DNA of 41,530 nt, taken from positions 1 through 41,530 of the forward strand of contig JASJDR010000059.1 in assembly GCA_030065615.1 (NCBI GenBank), read 5' to 3'. This DNA comes from Xenococcus sp. MO_188.B8 (GTDB lineage: Bacteria; Cyanobacteriota; Cyanobacteriia; Cyanobacteriales; Xenococcaceae). Under the pieces are notes generated by a model, which was not told where the DNA came from, did no database searches, and saw only the letters and a program-made list of their open reading frames with translations. Within the stretch, counting starts at the first letter, position 1. Each line of letters opens with the position of its first letter. Below are positions 1 to 7,981 of this stretch, in pieces. The position numbers and the translations under genes were made by a program.

Positions 1-248
1 CTTCACTCCTTTCTTTATTCTCGATTAACTCAACGATAGTTCCTAGGTTTTGAAAATTCTCAAAATTAATCTCACTGGTATCTAACTGAATCTCAAATGC
101 TTCTTGCAGTTTAGTTACCAGAATCATAGCATTAATCGAATCCAGCCCCATACTAAAAATATCACTGTCTTCTGACAGGTCTTCCAAGTTGACATCTGGT
201 AAGACTTCTAAAACCAAGTCTTTTAAATTCAGTAGATCGAAAAATCAT
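1..248 (-). CDS. Acyl/peptidyl carrier protein, C-terminal end beyond the window, start possibly frameshifted
   Basis: Reading the minus strand leftwards from about 238 gives a carrier protein. Helix I resembles LNLKDLVLEVLPDV, and it is followed by the phosphopantetheine site GLDSINAM (Ser in DSI) and a typical helix II-III region. The frame is open to the edge of the window. No ATG lies in this frame: a TGA sits at 245-247. An ATG at 246-248 is in the neighbouring frame, and losing one base from the five-A run at 240-244 would join it, giving MIFDLLNLKDLV. So either a one-base frameshift or a non-ATG start must be assumed. It probably carries an acyl or aminoacyl intermediate for the same pathway as the halogenase-AMP ligase fusion upstream on this strand. 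Family certain, integrity uncertain. Confidence 0.75.
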
Positions 249-330
249 TTTCAGGTAAGAGATCGCCAGCTTGAGGGAGGCAAGTTAAATAAGTTATAGT
301 TATATTACACTCACCCAAATGTTCAGGAAT

Positions 331-1150
331 TTATTCTAGAGGAATATAAACATCTTTTACTACCTGAAAAATTCGGTCAACGGCTTGAGTTAAGAAAGAA
401 AGCATCTGTCTTAAAGGAAATATTTCTCGATAAATCAATCTTCCTCCTCTGCGAGATTTACTAATTTTTCTCCACAATAAATTAACCCAAATATTTACTA
501 ATAAAAAGGAAATCCCAACAAATAATAATCTGAGATTGGGTTGCTTGGTGCGCGTGCGTTATGCCGTGCAACGGCATAACGGTCGCATCCGCTTTTACCT
601 TTTTTATATTTACAAATAATCCAGAGTTCAAAAGTTACAAAATCATCTTGGCTTCTGGACATAGTATAATTCGTTTTATAACTTGTTCTCCCTTGGAGAA
701 ACTGTTTGATTCCTCCCTTTTTCCCTCGCCGAATTGCTGGCATAGCTAAAGGTATAGCGCTACGCGCTATATATGGCTTTTCCAAATTATTCGGCTTGCC
801 ATAATAAGGTATTAAATTTAAGTCAATTGCTAAGACTAAACTTTTTTTCTTTAATCATGCACGGAATTTTATTTTTAAGAGCTAAGTTAAGTTGATTTTC
901 GAGCTTCTTCAAAGTCAGATATTTTGCCGAGATGATATCTGATATTGTTGCCGCAAGTCGCTTTTTTAAATTCTTGAGACGTATTTTCGATTGTATCTTG
1001 TTTACTAGCTGCCCTGACAAGAATTTTAAATAAACTTTGTGCATCTCCTGCTCCCTTGGAATTTATAGGAATATGTTTGGCTAGGCAATTTACAACTTCT
1101 GTTAAAGTTTCTTCGTCATTTAAAACAAGTTTTTCAACTGAATTGTCCAA
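331..1150 (-). pseudogene. Decayed ISH3/IS4-like DDE transposase
   Basis: Pieces of one transposase are read in order on the minus strand in different frames. The N-terminus starts at 1150 (MDNSVEKLVLND...). The frame changes near 900, continuing through a stretch ending IDLNLIPYYGKPNNLEKPYI near 770. A large internal deletion follows, then a block containing MPAIRRGKKGGIKQFLQ. The C-terminus (LRLLFVGISFLLVNIWVNLLW, ending at TAA 331) is in yet another frame. The central catalytic part is missing. A short palindrome (558-582) and other repeat sequence have entered the remaining copy. Non-functional. It separates the halogenase fusion gene from the carrier protein gene. The exact IS family is inferred from memory of similar cyanobacterial elements. 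Confidence 0.75.
558..582. repeat. Short palindrome inside the dead transposase
   Basis: TTATGCCGT followed by a short centre and AACGGCATAA reads the same on both strands. It resembles the small mobile palindromes found elsewhere in this window and lies inside the transposase pseudogene, where it breaks similarity to the intact protein. Confidence 0.5.
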
Positions 1151-1233
1151 AATTTTAAATAGTTTTAGATATGTTATAAGTTTTATTTATCTTACATCTA
1201 ATTGCGAACTTAATTTTGAAAAATTTTTATAGT

Positions 1234-1395
1234 TCAAATGAAGTATAAAAGCATCCTTGAATTTCTTTTTTGATCTACTGACGTTACTTCAAGTTCGGAC
1301 CAAGGAATCAATTTGGCCATAATAACCCAGCGGTTGTCTTTTGATAACTTTCCTTCTACAGGAAATTCAAAGTCTTCATGGTAAGTTTTCAGCAA
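1234..1395 (-). pseudogene. N-terminal fragment of an IS5/IS1182-like transposase
   Basis: The minus strand reads LKTYHEDFEFPVEGKLSKDN and then RWVIMAKLIPWSELE before losing similarity and stopping at 1234. This start (a weak TTG/CTG, then the FE.P..GKL...NRWV.MA.LIPW pattern) is typical of the N-terminus of DUF772-type transposases. Only about 40 recognisable residues remain and the catalytic core is absent. It abuts the 3' end of the halogenase fusion gene, so that gene's downstream flank has been rearranged. Confidence 0.55.
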
Positions 1396-1398
1396 ACC

Positions 1399-4300
1399 CT
1401 AAATTACTCCCTCAACATACTCATCATACATTTGTTCATTTAATTTTGTTAACTCCTGGGATGAGCAATGAGCTATATCCAGATAATTAGCTAAACCCTT
1501 AATAGTTGGTGTTTCAAAGAGAATCTGAATTGGTAAATCGATTTGGAATATTTTCCGAAATCGATTTACCAATTGAGCAACTAATATAGAATTCCCCCCT
1601 AATTCAAAGAAATTATCATTTATACTCACCGAGGAAATATTAAGAACTTCTTTCCAGATAGAAGCAATTTGAAGCTCTATTTCAGTTTGAGGTACAATTG
1701 ATTCTTTTTCTTGGAAGTTGTGAAATTCTATTTGAATAGATTGTGCAAATTTTGCAAATTTTTCTAGTATTCGGTCTAATTCTCCTGCTTCTAAACTACT
1801 TTTGAGTTTCGATCTTTGAATCTTGCCGATAGAGGTTTTAGGAATCGTTTCTGAAGAAAGGGGAATAATGTAATCAGGATTTACTCCAAAGCTCTTGACA
1901 ATTTTGGAGCGAATCGTCTTAATTTGCTTTAATATTTCAGCATCTTCAGTTAAGGAAGAACTGAAAAAGATCGCAAGATGATCTGTTTGACTACCTGGAG
2001 GACGAACAGCACAGGCAGCAGTATAAGAATTTTGTACTCCTGCTAATTCCTCAACATTAGCTTCTATTTCATGATTAGCATAGTTAAGTCCATTGATAAT
2101 AATGATTTCTTTCGCTCGCCCTGTTAGAGTAAGCCTTCCGTCTTGCAAAAATCCTAAATCTCCAGTGTTAAACCAACCATCGGAGGTAAATACTTCGGCG
2201 TTCATTTCAGGATTATTATAATAACCTACCATAACCATTGGGCCTTTAACTTGTACTCGACCAATCTGATTTTCTAGTAAAACTTGGTTATTCTCATCAG
2301 TAATTCTGAAAGAAACTTCAGGAATAGGCTTCCCTAGATCGACAAAGGTATTTTGGGCGGTTTTCGGGGTAAAACTATTAGCACAAACAACACCTGAAGC
2401 AATTTCTGTCATACCCCAATCAGGATACAAAGAAGTTGATGGTAGCTTATGAAAGCCTAATAAATCGAGAAAATTCTTTGCTGTTTTTCCATCTATTGCT
2501 TCTCCTCCATTAAAAATACACTGCATCGAAGATAAATCCCAATGACCATCACGAATTTTTTCAGCTTGCTCATTAACTAATCTGTAAGCAAAATTAGGTG
2601 CCCAAGTTACTGTTGCACGATAACGATCAATCCAATCTAGCCAGTTTAAAGGATTTTCTAGAACTAAGTGAGTTGGAGCATGAATTTGCTGACAACCTAA
2701 GTAAACATCCCTGAGATGGCACATTACTAGACTGGCAACATGATCCAAAGAAAACCAGTTTAAAGAAATATCTAGACTAGAAAAATCAAAATCTTTGGCT
2801 CGACCTTTGGCTCTACTTAAAATATTCTTATGACTTAATTGTACAGCTTTAGGCATTCCTGTGCTGCCAGAAGTCAATAACATTAATGTGACATCTTCAG
2901 GTTGGCTAGGATGATAGTTAACATCAGGTTCATTTTGACGTAGTTGATTAACATTAATAACTTGCCAATTTTCCAAGTTTAATTTTTGCGAGAGAGAATT
3001 AAGCTCATTAAACAAGCGTTCGCTACTTATAACAATCGGTTTTGACAGCATTTCCCAGGTATTTTTAAGCTTATTAACTGCACTATTAACTTCTTGATAA
3101 GTTGAGGATACAGCTAAAGAAACAGGAATAAATCCACCAAGAATACATCCCCAAAAAGTAGGAACAAAATCTTGATTAAGCTCAAGTTGGAGAATTACTT
3201 TATCTTGGGGTTTTAAACCTGATTTTCTTAATCCAGCTAGAATAACTTGTGCTTGTGCAAGCAAATCTGAATAACGTTGATCGATCTCTAAACCATTTGA
3301 TTGAAGATAAACAATCGTCTTTTCTGGATTTTGCTTAACAGTTTGTTGTAATGCTTCAATTAAAGTTTTAGGTGTATTCGGATCTTCCAGCAATGATTCA
3401 GCATGACTAATTGCTAGTTTTTGTTCAGATGGTAAGAATGGATCGAAATGGATAAATTGATCGAGTTGTTGTTTAATCTGATTTAAGTCACGGGGTTGAG
3501 ATGTAGGACGGAATAACCCGTCAGTATTCCACTTAGCCGGATCTAGACTAATTCCCCAAGCATTTAACCAAGGTGATTCAGGGAAATTTGCTAATTGTTC
3601 GGGCATAGTATCTTCTAGAGCTAATAAAAAGATAACTTGAGCCAGTTCTTCAAACATTTTTAAGCTGATAGCGTAATCTTGAATCAGTTCTGGTAAAGTT
3701 TTTCCTGATTGCAGATTTCGTGTTCTCAACTCTCGTACAAATTCTATTTTTAGGTAATCTATAAACTCGAAGCTTCCTCGCCTTTGAGAGCGAATTGACC
3801 AATCTCTGAATAGTTCCTGTATGCGGTGGTTGAGAAGAAAAAAGCGCCCTGAACTTTTAAGGACGTTAGAGTATTTTTGAGCATCAAGAAAAATTGGATT
3901 GAATATTAAGGGAGTATTGAAAGCCCAACCTATTAATGTATCCCAAATAACTTTTAGTGATAAGACCAATGGATTATCAAAGCATTCATAGACATTTTGA
4001 ATGTTTGCTGTTGCCCCCTCGTTGTAGACCAAGATGAAATTGTTGGCATAATCTACCATTTCTTGGGTTAATTTTCCTTGCAGATCCCTCTCAATCATCC
4101 AAGTTACGAAGGAATTGGTAAAACCGATTAAATCGGTTCCTGGTGAATAAAATGGATCAGGAAAAACACCTGCTTCTCCCACACAAGCCCAACGATTTAC
4201 CGAAAAAACTTGAGTCGAAGAATAACTATATTTAGGCATCTTCATAAATTTTTGAGGTTGGTAAGAGCGTAAGTGATCTGCCAATATAGGTTCGTATTGT

Positions 4301-5256
4301 TGTAACCAGTCGAAAGATTTTTCATAAGTATTGAGTTTGCTAAAAGAGTGAACATCTCCATCAAAGACGATTCCAATACTGGTATGGTTGGATGGTAACG
4401 GAATCAACCAAATCCAGTAACCTTTCCCACAAAGGTGATTGGTAGAGTAGTAGCGCTGATGAGAAGGAACGCGATCGTGCCACTCTTGGTTTGTAGCGGA
4501 AACAAAATTACTCACATCTATTCTTTTATTAATCCAAAACCACACAGCATTATATTTAGGATTATTAGGTTTAGCCAAATCTAATTGCTTTTGCAAGAAT
4601 CTACGGCGGCCTGTTGCATCAATAACCCATAAAGCTTGAATAATTCCGGTTTCTTTCGTTTTAACTTGAGTATAGACAATTTGGTGTAGTTTTTCTCTAT
4701 AGTCTGTCAGTTCAATACTTTTGATTTGGCAATTTTCTATGAGTCTAATTCCCGATTGAATATTAAACTCCCAAAGATCATTTTCTAGTTTACCCCTATC
4801 AATTTGGTAGGAGGAAATGGTCGGGAATTCTGATATTCCTAATTCTGGTCTTTCCTCGAAAGGTTTTTGAGCATCTCCTAAAAAATATCTTAGACCTAAC
4901 TTTGGCAAGTGGTACTGCTTGAAATAGTCAGCTAATTGGAGAGTTTCTGATAGGTAGTAAGCACCAAGTTCTACAGTTGACTCTCCTACCTTAATTGCAG
5001 ATTCCGGGAGAGGTCGTGAGAACCGATCAAGAACAACAATTGAAAGATTAGGAATATTTTGTTTTAATTGTCTGGCTAAGGTTAAACCTGCCAATCCACC
5101 TCCACATATAGCAACATCGTAAACTTTCTGTTGAGTTTTAGTAAAATCAAGTTTTGTATTTAATTCTAAATTCATTGCTTTTTTAGTACGCGAGGTTTTT
5201 CTTTTAATACATCTTAGTCCAAGGTTTAAAGGTTCGATTGCCGCTAAATCTGACAT
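1399..5256 (-). CDS. Halogenase - AMP ligase - carrier protein fusion enzyme
   Basis: A 1285-residue three-part enzyme. Residues 47-600 are a flavin-dependent halogenase: FAD motif GGGLAG (52-57), active-site Lys89 next to GEST (91-94), the halogenase signature WIWLIP (281-286) and a second FAD-contact stretch GEAGVFPDPFYSPGTD (360-375). Residues 620-1150 are an acyl- or aryl-adenylating AMP ligase with TSGSTG (795-800), a TGDLG motif and a lysine-containing IPKTSIGKIQR end. Residues 1160-1250 are a carrier domain with Ser1223 in LGGNS. The expected chemistry is activation of a carboxylic acid, loading onto the carrier arm, and halogenation in cis or of a tethered intermediate. Met28 (5175) is an alternative start closer to the FAD domain. 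The partner carrier protein is at 1-248. The substrate cannot be read from the sequence. Confidence 0.88.
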   Translation of the reverse strand: MSDLAAIEPLNLGLRCIKRKTSRTKKAMNLELNTKLDFTKTQQKVYDVAICGGGLAGLTLARQLKQNIPNLSIVVLDRFSRPLPESAIKVGESTVELGAYYLSETLQLADYFKQYHLPKLGLRYFLGDAQKPFEERPELGISEFPTISSYQIDRGKLENDLWEFNIQSGIRLIENCQIKSIELTDYREKLHQIVYTQVKTKETGIIQALWVIDATGRRRFLQKQLDLAKPNNPKYNAVWFWINKRIDVSNFVSATNQEWHDRVPSHQRYYSTNHLCGKGYWIWLIPLPSNHTSIGIVFDGDVHSFSKLNTYEKSFDWLQQYEPILADHLRSYQPQKFMKMPKYSYSSTQVFSVNRWACVGEAGVFPDPFYSPGTDLIGFTNSFVTWMIERDLQGKLTQEMVDYANNFILVYNEGATANIQNVYECFDNPLVLSLKVIWDTLIGWAFNTPLIFNPIFLDAQKYSNVLKSSGRFFLLNHRIQELFRDWSIRSQRRGSFEFIDYLKIEFVRELRTRNLQSGKTLPELIQDYAISLKMFEELAQVIFLLALEDTMPEQLANFPESPWLNAWGISLDPAKWNTDGLFRPTSQPRDLNQIKQQLDQFIHFDPFLPSEQKLAISHAESLLEDPNTPKTLIEALQQTVKQNPEKTIVYLQSNGLEIDQRYSDLLAQAQVILAGLRKSGLKPQDKVILQLELNQDFVPTFWGCILGGFIPVSLAVSSTYQEVNSAVNKLKNTWEMLSKPIVISSERLFNELNSLSQKLNLENWQVINVNQLRQNEPDVNYHPSQPEDVTLMLLTSGSTGMPKAVQLSHKNILSRAKGRAKDFDFSSLDISLNWFSLDHVASLVMCHLRDVYLGCQQIHAPTHLVLENPLNWLDWIDRYRATVTWAPNFAYRLVNEQAEKIRDGHWDLSSMQCIFNGGEAIDGKTAKNFLDLLGFHKLPSTSLYPDWGMTEIASGVVCANSFTPKTAQNTFVDLGKPIPEVSFRITDENNQVLLENQIGRVQVKGPMVMVGYYNNPEMNAEVFTSDGWFNTGDLGFLQDGRLTLTGRAKEIIIINGLNYANHEIEANVEELAGVQNSYTAACAVRPPGSQTDHLAIFFSSSLTEDAEILKQIKTIRSKIVKSFGVNPDYIIPLSSETIPKTSIGKIQRSKLKSSLEAGELDRILEKFAKFAQSIQIEFHNFQEKESIVPQTEIELQIASIWKEVLNISSVSINDNFFELGGNSILVAQLVNRFRKIFQIDLPIQILFETPTIKGLANYLDIAHCSSQELTKLNEQMYDEYVEGVI

Positions 5257-5568
5257 ATATCTATGCGTGTTTATAGAATGCGAGCGAGAATACCCTCACC
5301 CTTCAGGGTGAAGGGATGATAGCGAGCCGAGATTTTTTTGCTAAAGCAGGAAAATCTTCATCGAAAAAAACCCAGAGTATTGTATAATCATCTTGCCCTA
5401 CAAAAAGCGAAAACCAAGCGGTAGGCAATAGTACTTTGAAAACTGAAGATAGAGGGTTCTGTACAGAAGGGCTTGTACAGGTAAAATCTTCAAGCAGCAT
5501 GGTTAGAGACATTTTTTGGTTTCACGCCCTGGGTCGGGCTGACCCGAACGGGCTAGTTGCAAAACTAG
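5257..5568. other. Intergenic region upstream of the halogenase fusion
   Basis: No convincing gene. A 69-codon open frame on the minus strand (5303-5512) has no recognisable family and looks fortuitous. The stretch contains a small hairpin, CCCTTCAGGGTGAAGGG (about 5298-5314). It probably carries the promoter of the fusion gene, but no clear promoter elements stand out. Confidence 0.4.
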
Positions 5569-5667
5569 CGTAAAGCTTGTGGCTCGACCTCTGGCGGGGA
5601 TGTGTTTTCAGCATTGCTGTTCTCATCTAGTCAAGTCGGGTTGAAGCAAGAAGCTCTCATGCCATAA
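5569..5667 (+). pseudogene. C-terminal remnant of an IS605-type TnpB
   Basis: A short plus-strand frame reads RKACGSTSGGD and then SSSQVGLKQEALMP before TAA at 5665. The Cys-Gly-poor tail ending in a VGLKQE-type stretch directly before the element's right-end hairpin is how many TnpB genes of the IS605/IS1341 group end. Everything upstream of the tail is lost. Its value is as a boundary marker: just to the right begins the high-GC gene block. Confidence 0.45.
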
Positions 5668-5677
5668 GGGCTGAGAG
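5654..5677 (+). repeat. IS200/IS605 right-end hairpin
   Basis: CTCTCA, T, GCC, loop, GGC, TGAGAG forms a tidy stem. The flanks match the usual cyanobacterial IS605 right end: GAAGCAAGAAG before it and TATGTCAC after it. In intact elements this hairpin lies at the 3' end of tnpB and is part of the guide (omega) RNA. Here only the end of the element survives. Confidence 0.6.
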
Positions 5678-5689
5678 TATGTCACGGCA

Positions 5690-6847
5690 TCACCTCCCAT
5701 TGACTAATCTACGAACCTTAATGTTCTTCATGATCTCTTGATAGTTGATAGTCCCTAGTCCGAGGAGCGCAAGCGTGCGGTAGATATCATCAATTAGGAG
5801 GTCGATCAGGTGCGATGGACCGGCACTGCCGAAGGCTGCAACCGCGTAAAGAAACGGTCGTCCGAGAAGCACCAGGTCAGCACCAAGCGCAATTCCCTTA
5901 ACAACGTCCTCGCCTGACCTTATTCCGCCGTCAAGGAGAATTGAGAGTTTTTCTCCTACAGCAGATCTGATCTCGCCTATCACTTCAGCCGGTGCTGGCG
6001 CAGCGTCAAGTTGGCGACCACCATGATTGGAGACAATAATGCCATCGATTCCGAGCGAGACAGCGTGCTCAGCGTCGCGCGGATCGAGGATTCCTTTTAG
6101 GACAAAATGTCCAGGCCAACATTCCCGCAGCTGGGCAAGAAACGTCCAGTCCAATCGACCGCCCGTCTGTAGCGCCATTATTTTCGAGAAAGTCCGGATG
6201 TCTTGAGGTACATGAAGATGAGGTTCGAGATTCGCGAAGCGGGGGATCCCTCCTCGGACTAAGCCCCACAACCATCTCGGTCGAGTCACTAGATAGAGGA
6301 GCGAGGATGGATTCAATCGGAACGGTGGGCAAAACCCGTTTCGCAGATCACGTGGTCGCAGACCAGGCACTGGCATATCGAGCGTAACTACAAGTACGGG
6401 ACAGCCAGCCGCTCTTGCCCGCTTCACGAGCGAGTTAGTAATATCCTCGTCTGAGCTACTATAGAGCTGAAACCAGGGGAGATGTCCCGTGCCCTCAGCA
6501 ATGTCTTCAATCGTGGTCGTACTTGTTGTCCCGTTGATGTATGGAATGCCTGCGGTGCTAGCTGCTTTTGCGATAGCGAGATCTGCTCCTTGAGAGACGA
6601 GATTACAAAGTCCCATTGGTGCAACACCGAACGGTGCCTGATAATTAGTGCCGAAAAGCGAGACCCCGATATCCTTTGGCATCGCACCGGTGGCGACTCT
6701 CGGAATAAGTTGGATCGACCGAAACGAGGCGACATTTCTCTTAAGAGCAGTTTCTGTGCCCGCACCTCCATCTATGAAGTCGAAGACCATTTTCGGAATA
6801 CGCCGCATTGCTATAAGTCGCATTTCTTCGGTTGTAGCAGCTAGCAT
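5690..6847 (-). CDS. FMN-dependent alpha-hydroxy acid dehydrogenase/oxidase
   Basis: A 385-residue TIM-barrel flavoenzyme of the LldD, glycolate oxidase and mandelate dehydrogenase family, full length for the family. Visible residues include the catalytic His275 and Arg278 in SNHGGRQLD, Lys251 in LKGI, the phosphate-binding DGGIRSG (306-312), GADLVLLGRPF and Tyr129 in FQLYS. It should oxidise a 2-hydroxy acid to the 2-oxo acid, passing electrons to FMN. The substrate is unknown; lactate or a mandelate-like aromatic hydroxy acid are possible. Its GC content is clearly higher than the chromosomal genes around it, suggesting transfer. It is transcribed divergently from the VOC gene at 7119 and may share a pathway with it. 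The stop is 13 bases from the IS605 end. Confidence 0.88.
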   Translation of the reverse strand: MLAATTEEMRLIAMRRIPKMVFDFIDGGAGTETALKRNVASFRSIQLIPRVATGAMPKDIGVSLFGTNYQAPFGVAPMGLCNLVSQGADLAIAKAASTAGIPYINGTTSTTTIEDIAEGTGHLPWFQLYSSSDEDITNSLVKRARAAGCPVLVVTLDMPVPGLRPRDLRNGFCPPFRLNPSSLLYLVTRPRWLWGLVRGGIPRFANLEPHLHVPQDIRTFSKIMALQTGGRLDWTFLAQLRECWPGHFVLKGILDPRDAEHAVSLGIDGIIVSNHGGRQLDAAPAPAEVIGEIRSAVGEKLSILLDGGIRSGEDVVKGIALGADLVLLGRPFLYAVAAFGSAGPSHLIDLLIDDIYRTLALLGLGTINYQEIMKNIKVRRLVNGR

Positions 6848-7118
6848 TTTATACCCTCTAAGTTTGGACAGGACAAAAAACAGGGTGAGGGGTGCAAATG
6901 GTTACAGGAAAAAGATTTTATAGAAAGTTACCACACAATCCTTAAAACCCTATGAACCAGATTAACCTAAATACGACAAACTCTCAAACCCGAATGTCAT
7001 GAAGTTAATACCATTTTTCTTTGAATATGTCATCTTTGTTGAAAAATAGTATAAGATTGTCTCTAGCCTTCTTTTTTCTTAATTTTAATTCACCCACTTT
7101 GATAGATGTAGTAAGAAT
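6848..7118. promoter_or_regulatory. Divergent intergenic region between the dehydrogenase and VOC genes
   Basis: This 271-base AT-rich spacer must hold promoters for both divergent genes. The sequence before the VOC start (AATAGTATAAGATTG near 7046) contains a TATAAG hexamer that could serve as a -10 box. I see no certain operator. Confidence 0.35.
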
Positions 7119-7625
7119 ATGGAAAATCACCCAGAGGCTCTAGGCTACATTGAAGACCTAGTAGAGAACATCGATCACGTAGCAGTCGCAGTTGAAAATA
7201 TCGATGAGGCGATTAGATGGTACAGCGATGGTCTCGGCTTTAGGCTTGTCGAGCGTAGAATGACTCGGGGCGATTCTACGGCAATGGTCTCAGCGGTTAT
7301 GAGATCGAGAGGTGCGCTCGTCATTCTTGTTCAAGGACTGACACCGGAATCGCAAGTGAGCCGATTCATCGAACACTTCGGACCAGGAGTGCAACACATA
7401 GCCTTGGCTGTAACGGACATTGATAAGGCTGTGGCTCGGCTCCACGCTGCCGGTGGAGATACCGATGTGGAAATGATCGAAGAACCTGGTATTCGTCAGA
7501 GCTTTCTCCGCCGCGATTCTAGAACAGGTGTCCGTGTGGAGTTGATTGAGCGAAGCGGTGGTAGGTTCACCGACCGTTCGGTAGAGAGTTTATTTCGCGC
7601 TTTAGAAAGCCAGGACTTATATTGA
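7119..7625 (+). CDS. Single-domain VOC (glyoxalase/HPPD-like) metalloprotein
   Basis: A 168-residue vicinal-oxygen-chelate protein with two beta-alpha-beta-beta-beta modules. The first starts NIDHVAVAVENIDEAIRWYS and the second starts GPGVQHIALAVTDID. The metal triad His20, His93 and Glu141 is complete and matches the ligand pattern of methylmalonyl-CoA epimerases and of the C-terminal half of 4-hydroxyphenylpyruvate dioxygenase and hydroxymandelate synthase. It is half the length of those dioxygenases, so an epimerase, isomerase or small oxygenase role is likelier. It diverges from an alpha-hydroxy acid dehydrogenase, which recalls the hydroxymandelate synthase/oxidase pairing in 4-hydroxyphenylglycine biosynthesis, but that is only an analogy. 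GC is higher than in the flanking chromosome. Confidence 0.82.
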   Translation: MENHPEALGYIEDLVENIDHVAVAVENIDEAIRWYSDGLGFRLVERRMTRGDSTAMVSAVMRSRGALVILVQGLTPESQVSRFIEHFGPGVQHIALAVTDIDKAVARLHAAGGDTDVEMIEEPGIRQSFLRRDSRTGVRVELIERSGGRFTDRSVESLFRALESQDLY

Positions 7626-7981
7626 ATAGCCGATATATCGTACTAGTACTAACGGATTTTGTGGTCTGCAAAAATCTAAGCCGTTGCTTTTCGATAATAT
7701 GTGATTCAGACTGATTTCGTTATGCTTTATATGGTAGGGAAAACAGTTCTGTTGCAAAAAGTTGAGAGAAATATAGTAACCCTGCGGTCATCTAATTTTT
7801 TAGACAGCAATCCCAAAGAGAGACTCGATAGTAAGGATGAAAGCCGTAAGTGATATTAATAGAGTCTATTATGCTACACAATAACTCACATTTTTGGCGA
7901 CAGAACCGAAATATTGAGATCGGTGATTTTCATTTAATTTAGCGTAGATTTATACAAAGAATTGACATAGATTTCCCGTAG
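7626..7981. other. Intergenic region between VOC and the CDPS-like gene
   Basis: This gap separates convergent genes and holds no gene. Its right half is mostly a short element with IS6-like ends, listed separately. Confidence 0.5.
7744..7908. mobile_element. IS6-like miniature element (MITE)
   Basis: The left end AGTTCTGTTGCAAAAA (7745-7760) and the right end TTTTTGGCGACAGAACC (7891-7907) are imperfect inverted repeats with 13 of 16 positions matching. Both resemble the GGTTCTGTTGCAAA ends of IS6-family elements. The roughly 165 bases between them cannot encode a transposase. Either a non-autonomous element or the shrunken remnant of a full IS6 copy. Confidence 0.5.

Noticed and set aside
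5303-5512. 69-codon minus-strand frame upstream of the halogenase fusion
   Set aside because: No recognisable domain and no neighbour relation; likely chance.
6069-6844. Several open frames antisense or out of frame within the dehydrogenase gene
   Set aside because: They are shadows of a GC-rich gene; the in-frame protein has all family motifs.
7119-7625. Hydroxymandelate synthase or 4-hydroxyphenylpyruvate dioxygenase
   Set aside because: Those proteins are about twice as long with two VOC halves; only one metal-binding unit is present here.
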